DNA of 64,000 bases from Qipengyuania gaetbuli (GCF_020524765.1 NZ_JAIVLR010000001.1:558001-622000); one strand, 5' to 3'; counted from the first letter of the stretch, positions 8,639 to 16,956 are shown. Numbers and translations are program-made. The notes: generated by a model from the letters alone, not told the origin.

Positions 8639-8961
8639 CGGCTCATGTCATGGCTTTCGGCGGGGATCGCGACCGACAACCCGTCCATGTCTGCAGTGAG
8701 CAAGATCTGGCAAGACAAGCGACTGGTGCGCCGCACGCCGGCGGCGAGGTCGAGCATATCCTCTTCCTCCTCGCTAGCTTCTGGGAGACGGTCGAACCAT
8801 TCGGCATCGACGACCACATGGCAGGTAGAACAGGCCATCTGCCCCTCGCAGGTCCCTTCCAGCGGCATGCCTACAGCCTGCGCCACGCGAAGGAGGTTAT
8901 CGCCCGGCTCTGCCTCGGCATCCACGTGACTACCATCGGAGGTGGTGAAACGGACCTTCAC
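8635..8961 (-). CDS. [2Fe-2S] ferredoxin, adrenodoxin type
   Basis: Small electron carrier of 108 aa. Four cysteines in the vertebrate/ISC-ferredoxin pattern, Cys38-X5-Cys44-X2-Cys47 and Cys84 ('CEGQMACSTC', then 'RLSCQ'), ligate a [2Fe-2S] cluster. A GTG start at 8961 is used, because GTGA overlaps the stop of the upstream cysteine desulfurase and no ATG precedes the first beta strand (VKVRFTT). The position directly after cysteine desulfurase suggests it donates electrons for Fe-S cluster assembly, as Fdx does with IscS; it could also serve other oxidoreductases. It is translationally coupled to both neighbours. Confidence 0.92.
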   Translation of the reverse strand: MKVRFTTSDGSHVDAEAEPGDNLLRVAQAVGMPLEGTCEGQMACSTCHVVVDAEWFDRLPEASEEEEDMLDLAAGVRRTSRLSCQILLTADMDGLSVAIPAESHDMSR

Positions 8962-10034
8962 AAATCCTGCTCCCGTGCCGCCGAATTGATCGCTTTCGCG
9001 GCCTGCTCGATCTCGTCCATCGTCGTGTAGCGGCCGAAGCCCAGCCGGATGGAGCTCTTCGCCTGCGCTTTCGACAGGCCGATCGCCTCGAGCACGTGGC
9101 TGGTGCGGCCCGACCCGCTGGCGCAGGCGCTTCCGGCCGAGAACATCACCTCGCGGCAATCGCTCATCAGGCGGTTCACGTCGAGCCCGTCGCGGCGGAT
9201 ATTGAGATTGCCGTGCCAGCGCGCCTCCGCGCTGCCATTGAGTTCCCAACCCTCGAACAGCTCGCGCGCCCGCTTCCATAGCATTTCGACATGGTCCCGG
9301 TCCTGCTCGAGCCGGTCCTTCGCTTCTGCCGCCGCAGCGCCCATACCTGCGATCAGCGCGGGGCTGAGCGTGCCCGAGCGCACGCCGAATTCCTGTCCGC
9401 CGCCCGTTTGCACTTCGTCGAGGTGGAGCCCCTCGCGTACCCACAAGGCGCCGACGCCCTTGGGGCCGTGGAACTTGTGCGCGCTGATCGCGATCATGTC
9501 CGCACCGGTAACCTCGATCTTGCCGTAGGCCTGCACCGCGTCGCACAAATAGAGCGCGTTGTTCTCTTTCGCCTTGCGGTGCCATTCGAGCGTGGGCTGG
9601 ATCGTGCCGATCTCGTTGTTGACCTGCATGACGCAAACCAGCCGCGTATCGGCGGGCAGGTCCTGTTTCGTATTGCACTGGCCGTCGGCGGCCACGTTGA
9701 GGACATGACGCTTGCCCGCGTCCTGCGCGGTATCGAGCACGGCGGCGTGCTCGATGGCGGACACCGAGACCGTGCCGCCCTTCCCGCTGCCCCTTATGGC
9801 GAGATTGATCGCTTCCGTCGCGCCGGAGGTGAAGACGACCTTGCCGCCTGCCGGAAACAGCGCCGCGACCTGTTCGCGCGCCAGTTCGATGGCGGCTTTC
9901 GCCTGCCGTCCCATGCGGTGCGGGGAATGCGGATTGCCGAAGCCGGTGCCGCCCGGCCCGTCGAGCCAGCGCAACATGGCATCGCGCGCTTCGGGGGTAA
10001 GCGGGGTCGTGGCCTGGTAGTCGAGGTAGATCAT
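8958..10034 (-). CDS. Cysteine desulfurase (second copy of the tandem)
   Basis: PLP enzyme that releases sulfane sulfur from cysteine, forming alanine and an enzyme persulfide for Fe-S clusters or thionucleosides. The 358-aa product shows the PLP lysine Lys187 in 'AISAHKFHGPKG' and the persulfide cysteine Cys304 in 'SAGSACASGSGRTSHVL', typical of the IscS/NifS class. Its ATG overlaps the stop of the upstream desulfurase (10031-10034) and its stop overlaps the ferredoxin GTG. The two copies are clearly diverged (for example FHGPKG against FGGPIG near the lysine), so they are probably specialised rather than a recent duplication. Confidence 0.93.
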   Translation of the reverse strand: MIYLDYQATTPLTPEARDAMLRWLDGPGGTGFGNPHSPHRMGRQAKAAIELAREQVAALFPAGGKVVFTSGATEAINLAIRGSGKGGTVSVSAIEHAAVLDTAQDAGKRHVLNVAADGQCNTKQDLPADTRLVCVMQVNNEIGTIQPTLEWHRKAKENNALYLCDAVQAYGKIEVTGADMIAISAHKFHGPKGVGALWVREGLHLDEVQTGGGQEFGVRSGTLSPALIAGMGAAAAEAKDRLEQDRDHVEMLWKRARELFEGWELNGSAEARWHGNLNIRRDGLDVNRLMSDCREVMFSAGSACASGSGRTSHVLEAIGLSKAQAKSSIRLGFGRYTTMDEIEQAAKAINSAAREQDL

Positions 10035-11089
10035 GCCTTCGCCAACTCAAGCCATACCTCGCTGAAGCGTTCCACTTCCACTGCGGTCGTATTCCAGCCG
10101 AAGCTGGCACGGATGGTGCGATCGGCGACCTCGGGTTCGACCTGCATAGCCTGCAGGACGTGGCTGGTCTTCATCGTGCCGCTCGAACAGGCGCTGCCTT
10201 GCGAGACCGAGATGCCCGCCATGTCGAACCGCATGACCTGCGCGCTGCCGCTCATCTTCGGCATGGCGATAGCGCGGATGTAGGGCGTCAGGTCGGAGAG
10301 CCGGTCCGACAACCACGTCCCCCCAAGATCGCGGCAGTCCTGTGCGAGCTGGTCGAGCGGCGCGAGGATCGCGGGATCGAGATACGGGTCGCCACATGCC
10401 TCCAGCGCAGCCGCCATGCCCAGCGCGCCAGGCAGGTTTTCGGTCCCCCGCCGATAGCCGCGCTCCTGCCCGCCTGCAGGCTCTAGCATGGCGTAGTCCC
10501 TCACCAGCAGCGCGCCGATCCCGATGGGTCCGCCGAACTTGTGCGCCGAGACGATCGCCATGTCGCAGGGCGGCAGCGGCATCTTGCCCGCGCTCTGCGC
10601 ACAATCCGCCAGCAGCAATCCGCCGGCCTCGTGGACGAGTCCGGCGACCGCAGCGAGGTCCTGCCGGTTGCCCGTTTCGGAATTGACCTGCTGCACTGCC
10701 ACCAGCGGGCGTTCGCGTTGCACGGCTTCGGTCAGCAATTCGAGGTCGAGCGCGCCATTGGGTCGGACCGGTAGCCTTTCGGCATCGGGCGCAGCCTTGA
10801 GGATCGCATCGTGTTCGACCGCCGAAACCAGCCGCGCGCCTGCCTGTGCGTGGCCCAGCGCCAGCGCCGCCGCCTCGCTCGCGCCCGAGGTGAAGATGAC
10901 TTCGCCCAGCCAGCCAAGCGCGCGTTTCACCCGCTCGCGCGCATCCTCCAACGCCGCCCTCGCCTTGCGTCCCTCGGCATGCGGGCTGCTGGGATTGGCC
11001 CAGAGCGCAAAGCCTTCTTCCAGCGCCGCCCGCGCTTCGGGGCGCAGGGGCGTGGTGGCGGCATGATCGAGGTAGATGCGTTCCGGAAT
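10031..11089 (-). CDS. Cysteine desulfurase (first copy of the tandem; start uncertain, possibly ATT)
   Basis: Same enzyme class as its downstream neighbour. Numbering from the proposed start, Lys184 ('SAHKFGGPIG') binds PLP and Cys301 ('SQGSACSSGTMKTSHVL') carries the persulfide. The frame has no ATG, GTG or TTG between the family N-terminus ('RIYLDHAATTPL') and a far-upstream ATG at 11266, which lies inside the divergent hydrolase gene. A -10-like TATATA at 11131-11136 on this strand would start the transcript near 11124, downstream of that ATG. The best available start is therefore a rare ATT at 11089, or another non-canonical codon. It opens the desulfurase-desulfurase-ferredoxin-AraC operon. 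Confidence 0.88.
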   Translation of the reverse strand: MPERIYLDHAATTPLRPEARAALEEGFALWANPSSPHAEGRKARAALEDARERVKRALGWLGEVIFTSGASEAAALALGHAQAGARLVSAVEHDAILKAAPDAERLPVRPNGALDLELLTEAVQRERPLVAVQQVNSETGNRQDLAAVAGLVHEAGGLLLADCAQSAGKMPLPPCDMAIVSAHKFGGPIGIGALLVRDYAMLEPAGGQERGYRRGTENLPGALGMAAALEACGDPYLDPAILAPLDQLAQDCRDLGGTWLSDRLSDLTPYIRAIAMPKMSGSAQVMRFDMAGISVSQGSACSSGTMKTSHVLQAMQVEPEVADRTIRASFGWNTTAVEVERFSEVWLELAKA

Positions 11090-11123
11090 GGGAGGATGCT
11101 CGAAATTATTGCGATTTGGACGC

Positions 11124-11136
11124 GAAACCCTATATA
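11124..11136 (-). promoter_or_regulatory. Candidate promoter (-10 TATATA) of the cysteine desulfurase operon
   Basis: A TATATA element at 11131-11136 on the minus strand lies about 40 nt before the proposed ATT start of the first desulfurase, in the short space between it and the divergent hydrolase. The element is palindromic and could serve either direction. I see no convincing -35 box. Confidence 0.35.
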
Positions 11137-11205
11137 GCGCGCAACCTCGCGCAAGCCCCCAAAAGGCCTCGCGACCCGAAAATTTCCGACAGGGTAAACC
11201 TCCCC

Positions 11206-11862
11206 ATGCCGACCGTGATCTTTCCCGGCCCCGAAGGCCGCCTCGAAGGCCGTTTCTCTCCCGCACCGCGTCCGCGCGCGCCCGTGGCGATGATCCTCCA
11301 CCCGCATCCGCAGGGCGGCGGCACGATGAACGAGCAGATCACGCAGCGTCTCTACAAGACCTTCGTCAACCGCGGCTTCGCCACTCTGCGCTTCAATTTC
11401 CGCGGCGTCGGCCGCAGCCAGGGCAGCTTCGACAACGGCATCGGCGAACTGTCCGATGCCGCCGCAGCGCTCGACTGGGTGCAGCAGATCCACCCCGAAG
11501 CGCAGGTGACCTGGATCGCCGGCGTCAGCTTCGGTTCGCTCATCGGCATGCAGCTGCTCATGCGTCGCCCGGAAATCCGTGGCTGGATCAGCATCGGCGC
11601 ACCGGCGAGCATGTACGACTTCTCCTTCCTCGCCCCCTGCCCGGCCAGCGGCATCTTCATCCACGGTGCGCAGGACACGGTCGTCCAGCCCGGCGCGGTG
11701 ACCAAGCTGGTGGAAAAGCTGCGCACGCAGAAGCACATCACCGTGCACCACGAGGAAATCCCGCGCGCCAACCACTTCTTCGAGAACGAGCAGGAAGAGC
11801 TGATGAAGTCGGTCGACAATTATCTCGACTTCCGCCTCGATCCGGCCTGCCCGATCAAGTGA
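11206..11862 (+). CDS. Alpha/beta hydrolase (COG2945-type)
   Basis: Small serine hydrolase of 218 aa. The oxyanion region 'LHPHPQGGGTMN' (31-42), nucleophile Ser108 in 'AGVSFGS', an aspartate in 'HGAQDTVV' and a histidine in 'RANHFF' give a full catalytic triad. COG2945 proteins are uncharacterised, and their substrates are unknown. It is divergent from the cysteine desulfurase operon; a link between such hydrolases and cysteine desulfurase or suf genes is familiar from other alphaproteobacteria, so a role near Fe-S assembly is possible but unproven. ATG 11206 gives the family N-terminus; the longer frame starting at 11116 has no supporting feature. Confidence 0.88.
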   Translation: MPTVIFPGPEGRLEGRFSPAPRPRAPVAMILHPHPQGGGTMNEQITQRLYKTFVNRGFATLRFNFRGVGRSQGSFDNGIGELSDAAAALDWVQQIHPEAQVTWIAGVSFGSLIGMQLLMRRPEIRGWISIGAPASMYDFSFLAPCPASGIFIHGAQDTVVQPGAVTKLVEKLRTQKHITVHHEEIPRANHFFENEQEELMKSVDNYLDFRLDPACPIK

Positions 11863-11968
11863 CCTGACCAGGCCCGGGCGCGACCCACGTGCGCCCAGGA
11901 TTGTCTTCCCAATCCTAGTTGCAACGCGCGATTCCGCGCCCTCGACCATGCGCGCTTGCAATTTTTGT

Positions 11969-11986
11969 GTTATGTTGTAACATTGC
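11969..11986. promoter_or_regulatory. Zur-like palindrome in the tonB promoter
   Basis: GTTATGTTGTAACATTGC has a core ATGTTGTAACAT (11972-11983) matching 10 of 12 positions of its own reverse complement. From memory, it agrees at about 15 of 18 positions with the alphaproteobacterial Zur consensus GTTATGTTATAACATAAC. A TTGCAA hexamer at 11957-11962 could be the -35 box, placing the site in the spacer/-10 region, where repressor binding would block transcription of the TonB-type gene 32 nt downstream. Confidence 0.5.
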
Positions 11987-12017
11987 TCTCTAGAGTCGCA
12001 ATGGAGAGGAAAGGCCT

Positions 12018-12686
12018 ATGGCTTACGCAGACAACCGCAAGGCATCGCCCGCCGGCATGGCCGCCGCAATCGGCGTCCAGGCCACAATCGGCTTCGCTGT
12101 CATAACAGGCTTGAGCGTTACGGCAGGCATCATCGAGAAGCCGCCGATCATCGAAACCTGGGATATCAAGGACGAACCGCCGCCCCCGGCCCCGCCGCCG
12201 CCGGAACCGGACACGCGCACCACGCCCGAGGTCACTTCCTCGCCGCCGCTGACGGTGCCCAAGCCCGATATCAGCCTGAGCGATTCAAAACCGCTCTTCC
12301 CGACGACGGACCAGATCCTTCCGCCGGTCCCGATCCCGCAACCGGGCCCGACGAAGCTTGCCCCGCCGGCACCCGTCCCGACCGGCTTCGATCCGGTAGG
12401 CGCGAAACCGCGCAACGATCCGGGCGCATGGCTCAGTGACCGCGACTACAAACCCAGCTGGGCGCGCCGCGACCTGACCGGAACGGCGACCTTCAAGCTC
12501 GATATCGCCGCGACCGGCAAGGTCTCGGGTTGCCAGGTCATCCGTTCGACCGGGCATTCCGAACTGGACGATGCGACCTGCGTACTGGTCCAGAAGCGTG
12601 CGAAATTCGAACCGGCCCGGGGTCTCTCGGGCGAGCCGGTGGCAGGTAGCTATACCGGCTCGGTGCTCTGGCAGCTGCCGGACTGA
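12018..12686 (+). CDS. tonB: TonB-family energy transducer
   Basis: Periplasm-spanning protein that couples the ExbBD proton motor to outer-membrane TonB-dependent receptors. The 222-aa product has one N-terminal membrane anchor (about 15-40), a proline-rich linker (DEPPPPAPPPPEPD, about 51-64, and further PxP repeats to about 125), and a C-terminal TonB domain (about 140-222, 'TGTATFKLDIAATGKVSGC', 'FEPARG'). It follows AGGAAAGG and a Zur-like palindrome, suggesting zinc-linked control. No exbB, exbD or receptor gene is adjacent, so it must use partners encoded elsewhere. Which receptors it serves cannot be seen. Confidence 0.88.
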   Translation: MAYADNRKASPAGMAAAIGVQATIGFAVITGLSVTAGIIEKPPIIETWDIKDEPPPPAPPPPEPDTRTTPEVTSSPPLTVPKPDISLSDSKPLFPTTDQILPPVPIPQPGPTKLAPPAPVPTGFDPVGAKPRNDPGAWLSDRDYKPSWARRDLTGTATFKLDIAATGKVSGCQVIRSTGHSELDDATCVLVQKRAKFEPARGLSGEPVAGSYTGSVLWQLPD

Positions 12687-12707
12687 TCCTCCTGCAGGAA
12701 AGCAGCG

Positions 12708-12917
12708 TCAGCGCGTGCCCCGTTCGACCTTGTCGAGCGGGGCTTCGCCGTCAGCGCTGGGCACGGTCCAGATCATGACATTGACCACCGCAATTACCGC
12801 CAGCACCACCATGAGTGCCGCGTTCTTCATGTTCCCTGTGCGCTTCCACAGCATGTAGGCCCCGAACAGCAGCAGGGCGGCAGCAAGGACGACGAGCGAG
12901 AGGACGGTGTCGAGCAT
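12708..12917 (-). CDS. Small two-helix membrane protein, hypothetical
   Basis: A 69-aa frame with two strong hydrophobic segments (about 4-23 and 33-51) separated by a basic loop (WKRTGNMKN) and ending in a charged tail (DGEAPLDKVERGTR). The composition and clear topology argue for a real small membrane protein rather than a shadow frame. It sits alone, convergent with the TonB gene and divergent from the DUF3597 gene. I do not recognise the family. Confidence 0.65.
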   Translation of the reverse strand: MLDTVLSLVVLAAALLLFGAYMLWKRTGNMKNAALMVVLAVIAVVNVMIWTVPSADGEAPLDKVERGTR

Positions 12918-13036
12918 CCCGCCTACCTAGCCGCACCTGCGCGCGAGACAAGCCTGCGAGGAACGCCAACTCCCCGCGACAGTTGATCCGGAAAGGCCCT
13001 GCACAATGCAAGGCCATGTTTTTTCAGGAGTCGCAC

Positions 13037-13402
13037 ATGGGTATTTTCAGCAGCATCAGGGATGCAATCTTCGGCAAGACGAAAAGCGAGCAGAAGACAC
13101 TGCCGCCTGTCACGGTCCCCGGTCAGGCCCCGGCCAAGCCCGAACCCAAGCCGATCGTCGACGTCGAGAACAGTCTCGACTCCATGCCCGGCGCGGACCG
13201 CCTGAACTGGCGGACAAGCATCGTCGACCTGATGAAGCTCATCGGGGTGGATTCCAGCTACGAGAACCGAAAGGCGCTGGCCCAGGAACTCGGCCGCGCG
13301 AACTACAGCGGTTCGGCCGACGACAATGTCTGGTTGCACAAGCGCACCATGCGCGAACTTTCGGCCAATGGCGGGAAGGTACCCGCAGAATTTCTCGATT
13401 GA
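13037..13402 (+). CDS. DUF3597 domain-containing protein
   Basis: Small soluble protein of 121 aa. It has the DUF3597 arrangement: an N-terminal 'MGIFSSIRDAIFGK' helix, a proline-rich linker (KTLPPVTVPGQAPAKPEPKP, about 23-42), and a compact helical domain with 'LNWRTSIVDLMKLIGVDSS' and 'DNVWLHKRTMREL'. The family's role is unknown, though an NMR-type small domain is typical. ATG 13037 follows CAGGAG. It is followed by a 12-bp GC hairpin that contains the start codon of the next gene. Confidence 0.85.
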   Translation: MGIFSSIRDAIFGKTKSEQKTLPPVTVPGQAPAKPEPKPIVDVENSLDSMPGADRLNWRTSIVDLMKLIGVDSSYENRKALAQELGRANYSGSADDNVWLHKRTMRELSANGGKVPAEFLD

Positions 13403-13411
13403 TTTGACAGC

Positions 13412-13442
13412 CATGCGCGCGGGCATCAAACCCGCGCGCATG
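13412..13442 (+). promoter_or_regulatory. 12-bp GC hairpin enclosing the start codon of the DUF885 gene
   Basis: CATGCGCGCGGG (13412-13423) and CCCGCGCGCATG (13431-13442) are perfectly complementary around a 7-nt loop CATCAAA. Both arms contain an in-frame ATG (13413 and 13440) for the downstream gene, so the start codon is buried in a very stable stem. No T-run follows, so it is not an ordinary terminator, although it may slow RNA polymerase leaving the DUF3597 gene. Confidence 0.7.
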
Positions 13443-15296
13443 ACCCAGACAAGCTTCGAACTAACCCGTCGCCAGGCTCTTGCCGGACTTGGCGCGACGA
13501 CCGCCCTTACCCTTGGTGGATGCACGCTTACGCCGCGCCCCGACGGCATCGCGCAGGCCCGCGTCATCGGCGCCGAGCGCCTGCTCGAAGTGGTTGCCTA
13601 CAACCTCCTCGAACACGAGCCCGAACGCGCCACCGGACTTGGGGTCGACACTGGCCGCTATGCGCATCTGCGCGGCAAGATCGAGGACCAGTCCCCCGGC
13701 GGCCAGCAGGCGCTTGCTTCCACGCTGAAGCAGGATCTGGAGCGGGTGCGCGCCTACAGCCGCGAGGGGCTCGACAGCACGACGGTGACCAATCTCGATG
13801 TCGTGCAGAGCGCCTATGAACTGGCGACCGACGGCCTAGCCCTGCCCTATGGCGACACGCCTGTCGGCAGCTGGCGCACAGCCCCCTACGTGGTAATCCA
13901 GAACGTCGGCGAATATCTCGCCATGCCGCGCTTCATGCAATCGACCCACCAGGTGGCGAATGGCGATGATGCGGATGCATATATCGAACGGCTCGAAGCC
14001 TTTCCTGCCTCCCTCGATGGCGAACTCGCCCGCATCCAGAGCGCGCGAGCCATGGGCGTGGTGCCGCCCGACTTCCTGCTCGACAAGGCGATCCGCCAGA
14101 TGGAGCAGACCCTGGCCAGCGCCGGCAAGGGAGAGCTGTTCGCCGACGATCTGCGCGCCAAGCTGAATGCCAAAGGCATGCCCGAAAGCCACGCGAACCG
14201 CGCGCTGACTTTGGAGACGGGCCCGATTGCGGAAGCCCTGTCACGCCAGCTGGAAGAACTGAAGGCCGAACGCCGCGTCGCCACCTCCGCGCCGGGCATC
14301 TCGGCACGGCCGCGCGGCGACGAATTCTACGCCTGGGCTCTGCGATCGAGCACGACCACACGGCTCAGCCCCGACGAGGTGCACCGCCAGGGCCTCGAAG
14401 AACTCGAGGCGCTGCACGCCCGCATGGACCCGATCCTGCGCAAGATCGGCTACACCGACGGCAGCGTCGGCGCGCGCATGACTGCGCTGTCCGAAGACTC
14501 GCGCTACAAGTTTGCCGAAGGCGATGCGGGCCGCGCGCAGATCATGGAATTCATCGCCGAGCGGATCGACTGGATCAAGGCGCAGATGCCGCGCGCCTTC
14601 AACACGCTGGTCGATCCGAACCTTGAAGTCGTGCGCATCCCGCCGGCAGAGGAAGTCGGCGCGCCCGGCGCCTATGGCGGGGCGGGCAGCAAGGACGGCA
14701 AGATCCCGGGCCGCTTCTGGATCAACCTGAGGTCGACCGACCTGCACCGCAAGTACGACCTTGCGGACCTTACCTATCACGAGACGATCCCGGGCCACGT
14801 GTGGGAGGGCGAATATTCCAACCGCCTGCCGCTGATCCGCTCAATCCTCGCCTTCAACCCCTTCAGCGAAGGCTGGGCGCTCTACGGCGAACAGCTGGCG
14901 GACGAACTGGGCGCCTACGAAGGTTTCGAAGTCGGCCAGCTCGGCTACCTCCAGTCGCTCGCCTTCCGCGCCTGCCGCATGGTCGTCGACACCGGCCTTC
15001 ACGCCAAGGGCTGGAGCCGCGAACAGGCCAACCGCTTCTTCGTCGAACGCAACGGCTCCAAGCCCGACGAGGTGCAGAGCGAGGTGGACCGCTATTGCAG
15101 CTGGCCGGGCCAGGCGACGGGTTACAAGCTCGGTCACAGCCGCATCGTCGCCCAGCGCGCGCGGGCGCAGGCGGAACTGGGCAGCGCCTACGACCTCAAG
15201 GCCTTCAACGACGCAGTGGTGCTTGGCGGCAATGCACCGATGGATGTGATGGAGAAGAATGTCGGCCGTTACATCGCGGCGGCATCGGCCCGATAG
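13440..15296 (+). CDS. DUF885 family lipoprotein, probable Tat substrate
   Basis: Predicted extracytoplasmic metallopeptidase-like protein of 618 aa. The N-terminus has a twin-arginine motif (TRRQALAG), a hydrophobic core and a lipobox (TLGGC, Cys near residue 23), so it is likely exported folded by Tat and lipid-anchored. DUF885 proteins resemble M2/M3-like zinc peptidases: here 'YHETIPGHVWEGE' supplies an HExxPGH site and 'FNPFSEGWALYGE' the downstream Glu segment; substrates are unknown. ATG 13440 places the signal peptide at the N-terminus; ATG 13413 would add nine residues. Neither has a clear ribosome binding site, and both lie in a strong hairpin. It converges on pckA. Confidence 0.87.
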   Translation: MTQTSFELTRRQALAGLGATTALTLGGCTLTPRPDGIAQARVIGAERLLEVVAYNLLEHEPERATGLGVDTGRYAHLRGKIEDQSPGGQQALASTLKQDLERVRAYSREGLDSTTVTNLDVVQSAYELATDGLALPYGDTPVGSWRTAPYVVIQNVGEYLAMPRFMQSTHQVANGDDADAYIERLEAFPASLDGELARIQSARAMGVVPPDFLLDKAIRQMEQTLASAGKGELFADDLRAKLNAKGMPESHANRALTLETGPIAEALSRQLEELKAERRVATSAPGISARPRGDEFYAWALRSSTTTRLSPDEVHRQGLEELEALHARMDPILRKIGYTDGSVGARMTALSEDSRYKFAEGDAGRAQIMEFIAERIDWIKAQMPRAFNTLVDPNLEVVRIPPAEEVGAPGAYGGAGSKDGKIPGRFWINLRSTDLHRKYDLADLTYHETIPGHVWEGEYSNRLPLIRSILAFNPFSEGWALYGEQLADELGAYEGFEVGQLGYLQSLAFRACRMVVDTGLHAKGWSREQANRFFVERNGSKPDEVQSEVDRYCSWPGQATGYKLGHSRIVAQRARAQAELGSAYDLKAFNDAVVLGGNAPMDVMEKNVGRYIAAASAR

Positions 15297-15303
15297 CGCA
15301 ACG

Positions 15304-15339
15304 AAAAACCCCCGGTCCGCGATTGCTCGCGGCCGGGGG
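15304..15339 (-). terminator. Rho-independent terminator of pckA
   Basis: A GC-rich stem (CCCCCGG and CCGCGA 15309-15322 with TCGCGG and CCGGGGG 15327-15339, one bulged base) is followed on the minus strand by a run of five T (15304-15308). It lies between the convergent DUF885 gene and pckA and may stop both. Confidence 0.85.
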
Positions 15340-15366
15340 CTCTCCTCTCCAAACTCTATGTAGCGG

Positions 15367-16956
15367 TCAGGCGGCCGCAGGTGCCGCGTCGCGCACGCCC
15401 TGGTCGACATGGGCCGCGAAGGGCTCGAAATTGTCGACGAAGAGCTGCACCAGCTTGTGGGCGGTGCGGTCGTATTCGTCCTTGTCGGCCCAGGTCGAAC
15501 GCGGGTCGAGGATCTGGCTGTCGACGCCCGGAACCGCGATCGGCACTTCGAAGCCGAAGTTGGGGTCCTTGCGGAATTCCACCTCGTTCAGCGAACCGTC
15601 GAGCGCGGCGTTGAGCAGCGCGCGGGTGGCCTTGATCGGCATGCGGTTGCCGGTGCCGTACTTGCCGCCGGTCCAGCCGGTGTTGACCAGCCAGCACTGC
15701 GCGCCGCCTTCGGCGATGCGCTTCTTGAGCAGATTGCCATAGACCGAGGGGTGACGCGGCATGAAGGGCGCGCCGAAACAGGTCGAGAAAGTGGCTTCCG
15801 GCTCGGTCACGCCGATTTCGGTGCCTGCGACCTTGGCGGTGTAGCCCGACAGGAAGTGGTACATCGCCTGGTCCGGCGTGAGACGCGCGATCGGGGGCAG
15901 CACGCCGAAGGCGTCGGCGGTCAGCATGATCACGTTGGACGGCGGCGGCCCCATATTCTCGGCCGAGGTATTCGGGATCGAGGACAGCGGATAGGCACCG
16001 CGGGTATTTTCCGCGAGGCTGTTGTCGTCGAGGTCGATTTCGCCGTTTTCGTCCATCACCACGTTTTCGAGGACCGTGCCCTCCATGCGGGTGGTGGCGT
16101 AGATTTCGGGTTCCGCTTCAGGGTTGAGGCGGATCATCTTGGCGTAGCAGCCGCCTTCGAAGTTGAAGACCGCCGTGTCCGACCAGCCATGCTCGTCGTC
16201 GCCGATCAGCGTGCGGCTGGCGTCGGCCGACAGCGTCGTCTTGCCGGTGCCCGACAGGCCGAAGAAGACCGCGCTCTTGCCATCGGGGCCGATGTTGGCC
16301 GAGCAGTGCATCGGCATCACGCCCTTGGGCGGCAGCAGGTAGTTGAGGATGCCGAAGACGCTCTTCTTCATTTCGCCGGCATATTTCGTGCCGCCGATGA
16401 GGATCAGCTTCTCTTCGAGGTTGACCGCGATCACCGTCTCGCTGCGGCAGCCGTGGCGCTCGGGATCGGCCTTGAAGCTGGGCAGGTCGATGATCGTGTA
16501 TTCGGGCACGAAACCGTCGAGTTCCGCTTCGGTCGGGCGCACCAGCAGGGTGCGGATGAACTGGTTGTGCCAGGCGAGCTCGTTGATGACGCGCACGTTG
16601 ACGCGGTATTCCGGCTGCGAACCGCCGAACAAATCGGCCACGAACAGCTCGCCCTTGTCGGCGACGGCAGCCATGAAGTCAGCCTTGAGCGCGGCGAAAT
16701 GGGCCGGCTGCATCGAGGCATTGTTGTCCCACCACACCGTATTTTCGGTCTCGGCATTGCGAACGATGAACTTGTCTTTCGCGCTGCGGCCGGTGTGCTT
16801 GCCCGTTTCCACCACCAGCGGGCCATGCTTCGCGCGGCGGCCTTCGCCGCGTTCGAGTGCCGCTGCAGTGAGTTCTTCCGACGTCAGGTTCGGATGGATC
16901 GTGGCAGAAGTCTCGATGCCCTGCGCGGCAAGCGAGTGGGAAAGCGGAAAGGTCAC
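15367..16956 (-). CDS. pckA: Phosphoenolpyruvate carboxykinase (ATP)
   Basis: Converts oxaloacetate and ATP to phosphoenolpyruvate, the entry step of gluconeogenesis. The 529-aa product has the kinase-1a P-loop '[13 protein letters not shown]' (about 225-237), the upstream '[16 protein letters not shown]' and the 'GDDEHGWSD' metal-binding segment. I chose GTG 16956 because it is 6 nt downstream of GGAG and gives the usual family length; an ATG at 16986 would add ten residues without a clear ribosome binding site. The promoter region holds a perfect inverted repeat at 17001-17018. It stands alone opposite the chvI-chvG-type operon, and this pairing is conserved in alphaproteobacteria, where carbon status and this operon are linked. 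Confidence 0.93.
   Translation of the reverse strand: MTFPLSHSLAAQGIETSATIHPNLTSEELTAAALERGEGRRAKHGPLVVETGKHTGRSAKDKFIVRNAETENTVWWDNNASMQPAHFAALKADFMAAVADKGELFVADLFGGSQPEYRVNVRVINELAWHNQFIRTLLVRPTEAELDGFVPEYTIIDLPSFKADPERHGCRSETVIAVNLEEKLILIGGTKYAGEMKKSVFGILNYLLPPKGVMPMHCSANIGPDGKSAVFFGLSGTGKTTLSADASRTLIGDDEHGWSDTAVFNFEGGCYAKMIRLNPEAEPEIYATTRMEGTVLENVVMDENGEIDLDDNSLAENTRGAYPLSSIPNTSAENMGPPPSNVIMLTADAFGVLPPIARLTPDQAMYHFLSGYTAKVAGTEIGVTEPEATFSTCFGAPFMPRHPSVYGNLLKKRIAEGGAQCWLVNTGWTGGKYGTGNRMPIKATRALLNAALDGSLNEVEFRKDPNFGFEVPIAVPGVDSQILDPRSTWADKDEYDRTAHKLVQLFVDNFEPFAAHVDQGVRDAAPAAA

Noticed and set aside
11090-11266. N-terminal extension of the first cysteine desulfurase up to the ATG at 11266
   Set aside because: It is not family-like, overlaps the divergent hydrolase and lies upstream of the probable transcription start.
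11862-11920. Short GC hairpin (GGGCGC/GCGCCC) after the alpha/beta hydrolase as a terminator
   Set aside because: The stem is short and no T-run follows, so it is not convincing.
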